Positions 55,488 through 64,000 of a stretch of DNA of 64,000 nt are shown here, piece by piece (position 1 is the first letter of the stretch; every line of letters begins with the position of its first letter). A model generated the notes under the pieces. It saw only the letters and a program-made list of their open reading frames with translations. It was not told where the DNA came from and did no database searches. Source of the DNA: Burkholderiales bacterium. Its GTDB lineage: Bacteria > Pseudomonadota > Gammaproteobacteria > Burkholderiales > Burkholderiaceae_C. The position numbers were made by a program, and so were the translations under genes. The stretch is from contig JAIOOS010000014.1 in NCBI GenBank assembly GCA_021414305.1, positions 1 to 64,000 of the forward strand. The letters are read 5' to 3'.

Positions 55488-56421
55488 GCCGGGCTGGCCG
55501 GGCGTGCCGCCGGCGCCGGGCGACCTGATCGGCATGCTCGAGCAAGGCCGACGCCAGTTCCTCGCCCTCGTCGACCACGTGCGGCCGGAGCTGCACCGCT
55601 ACTGCACGCGCATGACGGGCTCTGCCGCCGATGGCGAGGACGTGGTCCAGGAGACGCTGGCCCGCGCCTACTACGAGCTGTCGCAGCTCAAGGAGATGCC
55701 GGCCTTGCGACCCTGGCTCTTTCGCATCGCCCACAACCGGGCGATCGATCACTGGCGGCACGAGAGCACGCGGGCGAGCGAACCGCTCGAAGCCGCGGCC
55801 GAGATCGCCGGCGCCGCGGCGCTCGAGCCCGACAACGCGCTGGCGCGGCGGCAGGCGGTGCAGGCCGCCCTCGGCTGCTTCCTCGCGCTGGCGCCGGCGC
55901 AGCGCGGCTGCGTGATCCTCAAGGACGTGCTCGACCATTCGCTCGAGGAGATCGCCGCCGAGCTCGACCTCAGCGTGCCGGCGGTGAAGGCGGCGCTGCA
56001 CCGCGGGCGCGCCGCCTTGCAGGCACGCATCGAGGCGCCGCCACCTCGCGCGGCCCGGCCGGGCGAGACCTCGGCCGAGCTTCGGCGTTACGCCAGCCTG
56101 TTCAACGCCCACGACTGGGACGGCGTGCGCAGCCTGCTCGCCGACGACGTGCGGCTCGACCTCGTCTCGCGGCGCAAGGCCGCCGGGCGACGCGAGGTCG
56201 GCATGTATTTCAGCAACTACGATCGCGCCGGCGGCTGGCATCTGGTTGCGGCCCGGTTCGAAGGCCGCGAGGTGCTCGCCGTGCTGGCCGATCCCGACTC
56301 GCCGGCGCCCCGCTACTTCGTCGAGCTCGGCTGGCGCGACGGCGCGGTGATCTCGATCCGCGACTTCCGCTACGTCGCCTACATCGCCCAGGAAGGCTCG
56401 TTCGAGCTCGACGCCGCATGA
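55468..56421 (+). CDS. ECF sigma factor with C-terminal SnoaL domain
   Basis: 317 residues, longer than a plain ECF factor. Region 2 (about 30-95) has DGEDVVQETLARAYYEL, and region 4 (about 125-185) has LEEIAAELDLSVPAVKAALHRGRAAL. Residues about 200-315 form a SnoaL/NTF2-like tail, as in ECF41 and related groups, where the tail controls activity without an anti-sigma factor. No anti-sigma gene is adjacent. It is coupled to the ABM-like gene upstream and to a decayed gene downstream (ATGA). Confidence 0.88.
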   Translation: MVSSTSEPGWPGVPPAPGDLIGMLEQGRRQFLALVDHVRPELHRYCTRMTGSAADGEDVVQETLARAYYELSQLKEMPALRPWLFRIAHNRAIDHWRHESTRASEPLEAAAEIAGAAALEPDNALARRQAVQAALGCFLALAPAQRGCVILKDVLDHSLEEIAAELDLSVPAVKAALHRGRAALQARIEAPPPRAARPGETSAELRRYASLFNAHDWDGVRSLLADDVRLDLVSRRKAAGRREVGMYFSNYDRAGGWHLVAARFEGREVLAVLADPDSPAPRYFVELGWRDGAVISIRDFRYVAYIAQEGSFELDAA

Positions 56422-56607
56422 CGACCGGGGTCCGCGACAAGGCCGATCCCTGGCGGCTGCACACGCCGCTGGGCACTTCGGCCTACACGATGCATGTCGA
56501 GCGATGCTGAAGCGCGCCGGCGACCGGGTCGAGCTCGGCCGACAACCCGGTCGGCGGCTGGGTACGGACTGAAGAAGGGCCTGCGCGGCCGCTTGGCGGG
56601 CCGCTGA
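56418..56607 (+). pseudogene. Decayed small gene coupled to the sigma factor
   Basis: Starting at the ATG overlapping the sigma factor stop, three pieces in different frames can be read: DKADPWRLHTPLGTSAYTMH, then AMLKRAGDRVELG, then ADNPVGGWYGLKKGLRGR after one inserted G. The order resembles a small DUF family (about 120 residues, DPW..TPPGTS at the start and NPVGGWYGLKKGLRGRF near the end) that I recall from soil bacteria. The middle and the C-terminus are missing, so it is a remnant. Confidence 0.55.
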
Positions 56608-56616
56608 CAAAAGCCT

Positions 56617-56644
56617 CTTGAAACTTTCCGGCGTGCTCCTATTT
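56617..56644 (+). promoter_or_regulatory. RpoH (sigma-32)-type promoter for hsp20 genes
   Basis: CTTGAAA at 56617-56623 matches the -35 element exactly. After a 13-base spacer, TCCTATTT (56637-56644) agrees with the CCCCATNT -10 at six of eight positions. The pair lies about 50 bases before the first Hsp20 start, the expected place for heat control. Confidence 0.6.
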
Positions 56645-56693
56645 CGCTTCGCGCGGGCAATCCCGTCCGCGCAATGCAAGAAAGGAGTGAACC

Positions 56694-57152
56694 ATGTACC
56701 CCTCCATGCTGATGCCGTCCGGCGACCTGTTCGCCGATTTCGCGCAGTTGCAGGACCGCATCGACGAGCTGCTCGGCGGCAGCCGCGGCTCGTCGAGCAT
56801 CCGGGCGGTGGCCCGCTCGGGCGCCTTCCCGGCGCTCAACGTCGGCACCTGGGCCGAGGCGCTCGAGATCTACGCCTTCGCACCCGGGATCGATCCGGCC
56901 TCGATCGAGGTGTCGGTCGAGAAGGGGCTGCTCACGGTCGCGGGCGAACGCAAGGCGCAAACGCAGCAGCCCGGCAAGGAGGTCAACGTTTACGCCAGGG
57001 AGCGCTTCGACGGGCGCTTTCGCCGCGTCGTCGCCTTGCCGGAAGACTCCGATCCGGCGCGGGTCGAGGCGAGCTACACGGGCGGCGTCCTGAAAGTGGT
57101 CGTGCCCCGGCAAGAGGCCGCCAAGCCGCGCCAGATCCAGATCAACGGCTGA
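56694..57152 (+). CDS. Hsp20/alpha-crystallin small heat shock protein
   Basis: 152 residues. The alpha-crystallin domain spans about 45-140 (YAFAPGIDPASIEVSVEKGLLTVAGERK ... FRRVVALPEDSDPARVEASYTGGVLKVVVPR), preceded by a flexible N-terminal arm. It holds unfolding proteins under stress. GAAAGGAG ribosome site precedes the ATG. It is the first of a tandem pair behind an RpoH-type promoter. Confidence 0.93.
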   Translation: MYPSMLMPSGDLFADFAQLQDRIDELLGGSRGSSSIRAVARSGAFPALNVGTWAEALEIYAFAPGIDPASIEVSVEKGLLTVAGERKAQTQQPGKEVNVYARERFDGRFRRVVALPEDSDPARVEASYTGGVLKVVVPRQEAAKPRQIQING

Positions 57153-57184
57153 ATCCTCGAATTGCCATCCATCGGAGCAACATC

Positions 57185-57559
57185 ATGCAAGCAGGATCCC
57201 CTTCCACCCCCGCGCAGCGGACTGAACCCACGCTGCTGCCGCCGGTCGACATCGTCGAAGACGCATCCGGCATCACGCTCATGGCCGATCTGCCCGGCGT
57301 CGAGCAGAACGACCTGTCGATCAGCGTCGACGGCCGCACCCTGACCATCGACGCGCCGCTGCGGCTGGGCGAGGCGAACACGCTGGTCTCGGTCTATGCC
57401 GAGGTCCGCGCCAATCACTACCGGCGCAGTTTCGAGCTGAGCGGCGAGCTTGACACCACTTCGGTCGAGGCTGCACTGAAGGACGGCGTGCTGACGCTTC
57501 GGCTGCCGAAGCTCGAACGGGCCAAGCCGCGGCGGATCGAGGTTCGCACCGGGAGCTGA
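57185..57559 (+). CDS. Hsp20 small heat shock protein (second copy)
   Basis: 124 residues; alpha-crystallin domain at about 20-115 (LMADLPGVEQNDLSISVDGRTLTIDAP, then HYRRSFELSGELDTTSVEAALKDGVLTLRLPK). It is only moderately similar to the first copy, so an old duplication, and lacks the N-terminal arm. The 32-base gap and GGAG site indicate co-transcription. Class-A/B type hetero-oligomers are likely. Confidence 0.92.
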   Translation: MQAGSPSTPAQRTEPTLLPPVDIVEDASGITLMADLPGVEQNDLSISVDGRTLTIDAPLRLGEANTLVSVYAEVRANHYRRSFELSGELDTTSVEAALKDGVLTLRLPKLERAKPRRIEVRTGS

Positions 57560-57580
57560 AGCCGATTGCCTGCGGTGCCG

Positions 57581-59211
<1,631 letters not shown>

Positions 59212-59215
<4 letters not shown>

Positions 59216-60720
59216 CCGTTCGCGTCGGCGGCCAGCAGCTTCGTCGCCCCGGTATAGGTCGGCATGCCGGACATCACGCCCTCGAACGCGGCGAGCGGCT
59301 CGCCGACCTGCAGGCCGAGGCCCTCGCTCAGGCGGAACTCGCGGATGGTTCGCTGGTTCTGGCTGGTCCGGCTCTTCATCGCCGTGACCGCGGACCGCAC
59401 CCCGCCCTCGGCCTCGAAGAAGCGGAAGACGATCGTCGCGTCGCTCAGATAGCTGAGGTCGATCTCGGTCCTCACGTTCTCGACCGCTCCGTGCTGGCCG
59501 ACGATCAGCAGCGTGGTCACGCCCCGGTGGTTGAGGTAGGTGAGCAGCTCGTGCATGTGCAGCAGCAGGAAGCTCTGGCCGGGCATCGCCTGCAGGTAGG
59601 CATTGAGGCTGTCGAGGGCGACGAAGCTGGCGCCCTCGACCTTGACCGCCTCGATCACCAGCGCGGAAAACTCGCCGGTGGAGAGCTCGGCCGGATCGAT
59701 CTGCTTGATCCGGCACTGGCCCGATTCGATGTAGGGGTCGAGGTCCATGCCGAGCAGCCGGCTGCGCAGGATCAGGGTCGTCAGGCCCTCGTCGAACAGG
59801 AAGTAGGTGGCGCGCTCGCCGCGCCGCAGGGCGGCGTGCATGCAGCTCACCGCGGTGGTGGTCTTGCCCACGCCCGAAGGCCCGACCAGCAGCGTGCTGG
59901 TGCCGCGGACCAGGCCGCCGCCCAGCATCTCGTCGAGGGCGCTCGTGCCGCTGCTCACGTGCTCAAGCCGCACCGGTGCCCGATGCTGCGAGGCGACCAG
60001 GCGCGGGAACACCGCCACGCGGCCGGTGTCGAGGACGAAGTCGTGCCTCCCGCCCTGGAATTTCTGGCCGCGCATCTTGATGACGCGGACCTGCCGGCTC
60101 TCGGTGCCGAACTCGCGCACCGTCTGCTCGAGGCTGATGACGCCGTGGCAGATGCTGTGCAGCTGCAGGTCGCCGGGCTCCGAGGTCTTGTCGTCGAGCA
60201 GCAGCACCGTGCACGAGCGGGTGGAAAAGAACTGCTTGAGCGCGAGCACCTGGCGGCGATAGCGCAAGGGGTCCTGGGCCAGCAGCCGCATCTCGGAGAG
60301 GCTGTCGAAGGCCACCCGGGTCGGCTCGGCGCGCTCGATCTGTGCCGTGATCTTGCGGATGGTCTCGCCGAGCTCGACTTCCGAGGGATAGAGGATCGAT
60401 TGCTCGGCGTCCGGATCGCGGCCGCTCTCGTCGAGGAGCTCGAAGATGTCGATGCCGTCGAGCGACCAGCCGTGAGAAGCGACCACGGCACGCAACTCCG
60501 CCGCGGTTTCCGACAGGGTGATGTACAGGGCGCGCTCGCCGCGGGCCACGCCGGCGAGCAGGAAGCGCAGGGCGAAGGTCGTCTTGCCGGTGCCGGGCGT
60601 GCCTTCGAGCAGGTAGAGGCGGTTGGCCGACAGTCCGCCGCCCAGGATCTCGTCGAGGCCCTCCACGCCGGTGGAGGTGCGGGGCGGGGCGAAGACACGG
60701 CTTTCGTGCATGGCGTTCAT
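59212..60720 (-). CDS. KaiC-like double RecA ATPase
   Basis: 502 residues with two RecA/KaiC domains. P-loops are EGTPGTGKTT (40-48) and GPSGVGKTT (280-288). The first catalytic acid pair is SE (70-71) and the second DE (310-311), where KaiC has EE. The C-terminal part TIREFRLSEGLGLQVGEPLAAFEG follows the KaiC pattern. The phosphorylation site corresponding to Ser431-Thr432 reads Ser423-Tyr424 by my alignment. No kaiA or kaiB is present. It is coupled to the hybrid kinase downstream and probably integrates a redox, energy or light signal rather than a 24-hour clock. Confidence 0.88.
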
Positions 60721-60762
60721 GCCCCTTACGTTACGAAAGCCCGTTCAGGAATGCGGCAGGAA

Positions 60763-60795
60763 GAGGCCGATTGGCCTCGTAGGGCGCCGCCCTAC
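60763..60795. promoter_or_regulatory. Two tandem palindromes between AraC and kaiC-like genes
   Basis: Within the 103-base spacer 60721-60823 lie two perfect inverted repeats: 6-base arms at 60763-60768 and 60773-60778, then 7-base arms at 60779-60785 and 60789-60795. They sit 43-75 bases upstream of the kaiC-like ATG and just after the AraC stop, so they may act as a terminator for AraC, an operator for the kaiC operon, or both. Confidence 0.45.
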
Positions 60796-60823
60796 ACGCG
60801 AACCGGTCTCCGGACGGCGACGC

Positions 60824-61768
60824 TCAGGCCGGCAGGCCGCCGGCGGCGCGCCGGTAGTCGCTCGGCGCCACGCCCACGTGCGAGCGAAAGACGCGGCTGA
60901 AGTGGGCCATGCTCGAGAAGCCGAAGCCGAGCGCGATCTCGGTGATCGAACGATGGCTGTTGGCGCGGTCGTCGAAGCTCTGGCAGCAGGCCTCGAGCCG
61001 GCGCCGCAGGATGTAGCCGGCAACGCCGTCGGGCTCGTCGGAAAAGGCGTTGTAGAGATGGCGGCGGCTGCAATTGAGCGCCCATGCGACGCTGTCGACC
61101 GAAAGCCGGGCGTCGCCCAGGTGCTCGGCGACGTGCTGCTTGATGCGCTCGCGCAGCGCCTCGCGCTGCGTCATCGCCGTGCCGATGCCGGCGAGGTCGA
61201 GCATGGAGAGGTGCACGAGCTGCGTGATCGCGTCGCCGACGCCGCGCGCCGCCGCTTCCGACATGCCCGGCAGCTCGCGGTACGCCGAGCGCATGGTCTC
61301 CAGCGCGAGCCGGGCGACGCCACCGCTGCCGCCGAGCCGGCGTGCCATCAGCGGGTCGAGGGCGACACCGCGCTCGACCAGCCTCTCCTTGGGCACCATG
61401 ACGATCAGGTGCTGCACCGACACCGGGTTGGCGACGGCGTAGCTGTCGGTGGTGTCGTAGATGCTCCACTGGTCGGGCGTGACCCACGCCTCCCGGCCCT
61501 TCTGGCCGACGCCGGCGCAGCCGACATAGGGGGCGACGATCTTCAGGTAGCCGATCTCGGTCGAGCGGGCAAGCGTGCTCGAGCGCATCACCCGGTGCCG
61601 GTTCGCCTCGAGCCTCGTCAGGACGATGTCGCCGGCGCGCAGGGTCGACATGCTGCCTTCGAAGTCGCTGTCGCCGTACAGGTCGCTCTTCAGGCCGCAG
61701 AACAGGCGGTTGATCCAGTCGCCCCAGTAGCCGGCACGCTCCGACGCGGCCACCTGGTCGGTGCTCAT
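60824..61768 (-). CDS. AraC-family transcriptional regulator
   Basis: 314 residues. The C-terminal about 100 residues carry two helix-turn-helix units (LSVDSVAWALNCSRRHLYNAFS and ITEIALGFGFSSMAHFSRVFRSHVGVAPSDYR). The N-terminal part is the AraC_binding_2-like sensing region. ATG 61768 is preferred; a longer in-frame reading shares sequence with antisense of the next operon's leader. It may regulate the kaiC-like operon on its left or the liv operon on its right. Confidence 0.9.
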   Translation of the reverse strand: MSTDQVAASERAGYWGDWINRLFCGLKSDLYGDSDFEGSMSTLRAGDIVLTRLEANRHRVMRSSTLARSTEIGYLKIVAPYVGCAGVGQKGREAWVTPDQWSIYDTTDSYAVANPVSVQHLIVMVPKERLVERGVALDPLMARRLGGSGGVARLALETMRSAYRELPGMSEAAARGVGDAITQLVHLSMLDLAGIGTAMTQREALRERIKQHVAEHLGDARLSVDSVAWALNCSRRHLYNAFSDEPDGVAGYILRRRLEACCQSFDDRANSHRSITEIALGFGFSSMAHFSRVFRSHVGVAPSDYRRAAGGLPA

Positions 61769-62019
61769 CGTGCTGGCGGTGGTGCCTGGGGTCACGGCGC
61801 TTCCTGCCGGCGTGGCGCCGGTGCCGGGCAGCGTATCGGACGGTCGCGGCACTCTCAAGCTGGAGAACCCACGCCTCCGGGAAAGCCCGAAGGCCGCGTG
61901 CACAAAACGGCAAGCGCGAATGCATGCGGCGACAAGCACCCGCGCCGCTTGCTGCCGAGAATGCCGTCGCAGCCGGCCGCGAGAGCCGGGCGCGTCCACG
62001 AACGATCCAGGAGACTCCG

Positions 62020-63234
62020 ATGACCCTTCGCCGCACCCCGCCCGCCGGCTTTCCGCGCCGCACCGTCGTCAAGGCCCTCGCCGCCGCGCCCGTCGCGCTT
62101 GCCTTTCCCGCGCTCGTCCGGGCGCAGGCCGGGCCGGTGCGGGTCGGCTACGCGATCGCCCGCACCGGCCCGTGGGCGGGCGGCGCGCAGGTCAGCCAGG
62201 AGCCGAACTTCCTGCTCTGGGCCGAGCAGCAGAACGCCGCCGGCGGCCTGAGCGTGAAGGGCGCGCGCCGGCAGATCGAGCTCGTGAGCTCCGACGACCG
62301 CAGCGACATCGAGACCTGCGTGCGCACCTACGAGAAGCTGATGGGCAGCGACAAGGTCGACCTGATCCTCGCGCCCTGGGGCAGCAACGCCAACTTCGCG
62401 GTCGCGCCGCTGGCCAATCGCTTCGGCTACCCGCTGCTCGGGCCGACCGCCCTCAGCCGAAAGCTCATCGACATGAAGCTGCCGTACTTCTTCTCGCTGC
62501 TGCAGCAGCCCGAGCCGATGATGAACGCGCTGGTCGACATGCTGAAGGCGAATGGCGTCAAGTCGGCCGCGGTGATCTACGTCGACGACCTGTTCGGCCT
62601 CGAGAACCACACCGCGCTGAAGGCGGCGGTGGCCGGCAGCGGCATCACGATCGTCGAGGAGAAGAGCTACCCCCTCGGCGTCAAGGACCTGGCGCCGGTG
62701 CTGCGCTCGATGAAGGACAAGGCCCCCGACGCCTTCATCGGCCTGACCTACCCGCCCGACACCATCCTCGCGAGCAAGCAGGCCAAGGAGATCGGCTTCA
62801 ACCCGAAGTTCTTCTACGCCAGCGTCGGCACCGCCTTCCAGCTCTACCGCAACGTCATGGCGGCGGGTGCGGAAGGCGTGATGGGCATGGGCTCGTGGAA
62901 CGCGAAGACCTCGCCGGGGGCGAAGGCCTACTTCGACGCGCACGTCAAGAAGTTCGAGAAGGAGCCCGACCGCTGGGCGAGCGGCGCGTGCTGGGCCGGG
63001 CTCGAGATCCTGACCGCCGCGGTGGCGAAGGAAGGTCTCGACAGGAAGGCGATCCGCGACTACATCGCCGGCACCGAGCACGCCTCGATCATCGGCAAGA
63101 TCAAGTTCGCCGGCAGCGAGAACCTCGGCACGCCCGGCTCGGTGAGCCAGTGGCAGAAGGGCGAGTTCGAGGTCGTCTGGCCGAAGGCGATCGCCACCGC
63201 GCCGCTTCTCACGCCGAAGCCGCCCTGGGCCTGA
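62020..63234 (+). CDS. Branched-chain amino acid-type ABC substrate-binding protein
   Basis: 404 residues. A Tat-like signal (RRTVVKALAAAPVALAFP, about 12-30) precedes a LivK-type fold: VGYAIARTGPWAGGAQ and IELVSSDDRSDIETCVRTYEKLM at the start and a periplasmic body. Ligand may be an amino acid, amide or aromatic acid. AGGAGAC ribosome site before the ATG. It heads an operon whose permease starts 7 bases after its stop. Confidence 0.92.
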   Translation: MTLRRTPPAGFPRRTVVKALAAAPVALAFPALVRAQAGPVRVGYAIARTGPWAGGAQVSQEPNFLLWAEQQNAAGGLSVKGARRQIELVSSDDRSDIETCVRTYEKLMGSDKVDLILAPWGSNANFAVAPLANRFGYPLLGPTALSRKLIDMKLPYFFSLLQQPEPMMNALVDMLKANGVKSAAVIYVDDLFGLENHTALKAAVAGSGITIVEEKSYPLGVKDLAPVLRSMKDKAPDAFIGLTYPPDTILASKQAKEIGFNPKFFYASVGTAFQLYRNVMAAGAEGVMGMGSWNAKTSPGAKAYFDAHVKKFEKEPDRWASGACWAGLEILTAAVAKEGLDRKAIRDYIAGTEHASIIGKIKFAGSENLGTPGSVSQWQKGEFEVVWPKAIATAPLLTPKPPWA

Positions 63235-63241
63235 AGCCCCG

Positions 63242-64000
63242 ATGACCCTCGGCGCCTGGGCCGAGCTGGTCGCCTCCGGCCTGATCACCGGCGGCGTGTA
63301 CGCGCTGGTCGCGCTCGGCCTGAACCTGCAGTACGGGCTGATGCGCATCCTCAACATCGCCCACGGCGAATTCCTGATGCTCGGCGCGTTCCTCACCTGG
63401 GCGGCGCAGACCTCGCTCGGCATCTCGCCGCTCGTCATGCTGCCGGTCTCGTTCGCGCTGCTGATGCTGCTCGGCCTCGTGATCCACCGGCTGACGTTTC
63501 GCCGCCTCGCGCGCACCTCGCCCGATCTCGACGTGTTCGAGGCGCGCGGCCTGATGGTCTCGTTCGGCCTGATGTTCCTGGTGCAGAACTTCGCCCAGCT
63601 CCTCTGGGGCGGCGAGCTGCGCGGCTACGACTGGCTCGCCGACCCGGTGGCGATCGGCGACGCCCGCTTCGCCGCCAACAAGCTGCTGCTGCTCGCGCTC
63701 GCCCTGGCGATCAGCGCGGCGCTGATCGTCGTGCTGCGCACGACCCTGCTCGGCAAGGGCGTGCGCGCGCTGATGCAGTCGCCCACCGGCGCGCGGCTGG
63801 TCGGCATCGACACCGAGCGGCTGCATCCGCTGATGTTCGGCGTCGGCCTCGGCCTCTCGGGCGTGGCGGGCTGCCTGCTCTCGATGACCTACACGATCTC
63901 GCCTTCGATGGGCGAGCCCTACACCGTGACGGCGCTGATCGTCATCACCCTCGGTGGCTTCGGCAGCATGTCGGGCGCGCTCGTCGGCGGCCTCGCCCTC
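63242..64000 (+). CDS. livH: LivH-type ABC permease (3' partial)
   Basis: Read directly from 63242 (ATG) to the right edge without a stop, 253 codons. About eight hydrophobic segments appear, with GVYALVALGLNLQYGLMRILNIAHGEFLMLGAF near the start and LIVITLGGFGSMSGALVGGL at the end, both diagnostic for the LivH family. It is the inner-membrane channel for the binding protein upstream. The rest of the operon is outside the window. Confidence 0.93.
   Translation, partial: MTLGAWAELVASGLITGGVYALVALGLNLQYGLMRILNIAHGEFLMLGAFLTWAAQTSLGISPLVMLPVSFALLMLLGLVIHRLTFRRLARTSPDLDVFEARGLMVSFGLMFLVQNFAQLLWGGELRGYDWLADPVAIGDARFAANKLLLLALALAISAALIVVLRTTLLGKGVRALMQSPTGARLVGIDTERLHPLMFGVGLGLSGVAGCLLSMTYTISPSMGEPYTVTALIVITLGGFGSMSGALVGGLAL

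Overview
The window looks like a join of two different high-GC proteobacterial genomes. Bases 1 to about 6,500 read as Myxococcota/deltaproteobacterial DNA: GATC-rich codon context, an unusual membrane protein ahead of a ccmABC cytochrome c maturation operon, an OB-fold-like lipoprotein, a small Ser/Thr protein kinase and an acyl-CoA dehydrogenase. From about 6,550 to the right edge the gene content is typical of a Burkholderiales betaproteobacterium: Bug-type tripartite tricarboxylate receptors, napEDABC, LysR regulators, RpoH-type small heat shock genes and liv transport. The change falls at or just after the 3' end of the acyl-CoA dehydrogenase gene. A metagenome assembly or bin chimera is the simplest explanation, and lateral transfer is the alternative. 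These taxonomic assignments are inferences from gene content, not from a search.

Layout. 1-3.9 kb: ccm operon with two small membrane proteins. 4.0-5.3 kb: lipoprotein and kinase, convergent. 5.4-6.5 kb: acyl-CoA dehydrogenase. 6.6-11.9 kb (+): Bug receptor, enoyl-CoA hydratase, class III CoA-transferase and a double acyl-CoA dehydrogenase, which together form an acid uptake and beta-oxidation-like operon. 11.9-18 kb (-): Cu/Zn superoxide dismutase, then a sugar-acid or hydroxy-acid operon (SnoaL-like protein, IlvD/Edd dehydratase, DapA-type aldolase, tartrate-dehydrogenase-type enzyme, Bug receptor). 18-21.3 kb: EamA exporter, small proteins, an alpha/beta hydrolase and an EEP phosphodiesterase. 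21.3-25.4 kb (-): pta-ackA-GNAT, a scar built from two broken genes, and PPK2. 25.5-30 kb: a 105-residue orphan and the periplasmic nitrate reductase operon napEDABC. 30.2-34.4 kb (-): a four-gene carbohydrate or glycerol-phosphate ABC importer whose last gene has a second, broken 3' copy about 6 kb to the left. 34.4-44.2 kb: LysR with a divergent epoxide-hydrolase-like protein, an esterase lipoprotein, a HEAT/TPR protein, aldo/keto reductase, aldehyde dehydrogenase, diheme cytochrome, a putative diiron protein with a small partner, and a ParA-like ATPase. 44.2-55 kb: acyl-CoA synthetase, PAS hybrid kinase with alpha/beta hydrolase, a phospholipase D-type lipoprotein, and an ABC-MacB/HlyD-type efflux operon. 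55.1-57.6 kb: ABM-like protein, ECF sigma factor with SnoaL tail, a decayed gene and two Hsp20 genes. 57.6-61.8 kb (-): a KaiC-like ATPase coupled to a hybrid histidine kinase, and an AraC regulator. 62-64 kb: the start of a branched-chain amino acid (liv) type ABC operon, cut by the window edge.

No rRNA, tRNA, CRISPR array, transposase or integrase was recognised. The items that most deserve follow-up are the taxonomic break near 6.5 kb, the nap/ppk2 block bracketed by a duplicated permease 3' end, the KaiC-like/pseudo-receiver kinase pair, the AurF-like diiron protein and the fused double acyl-CoA dehydrogenase.
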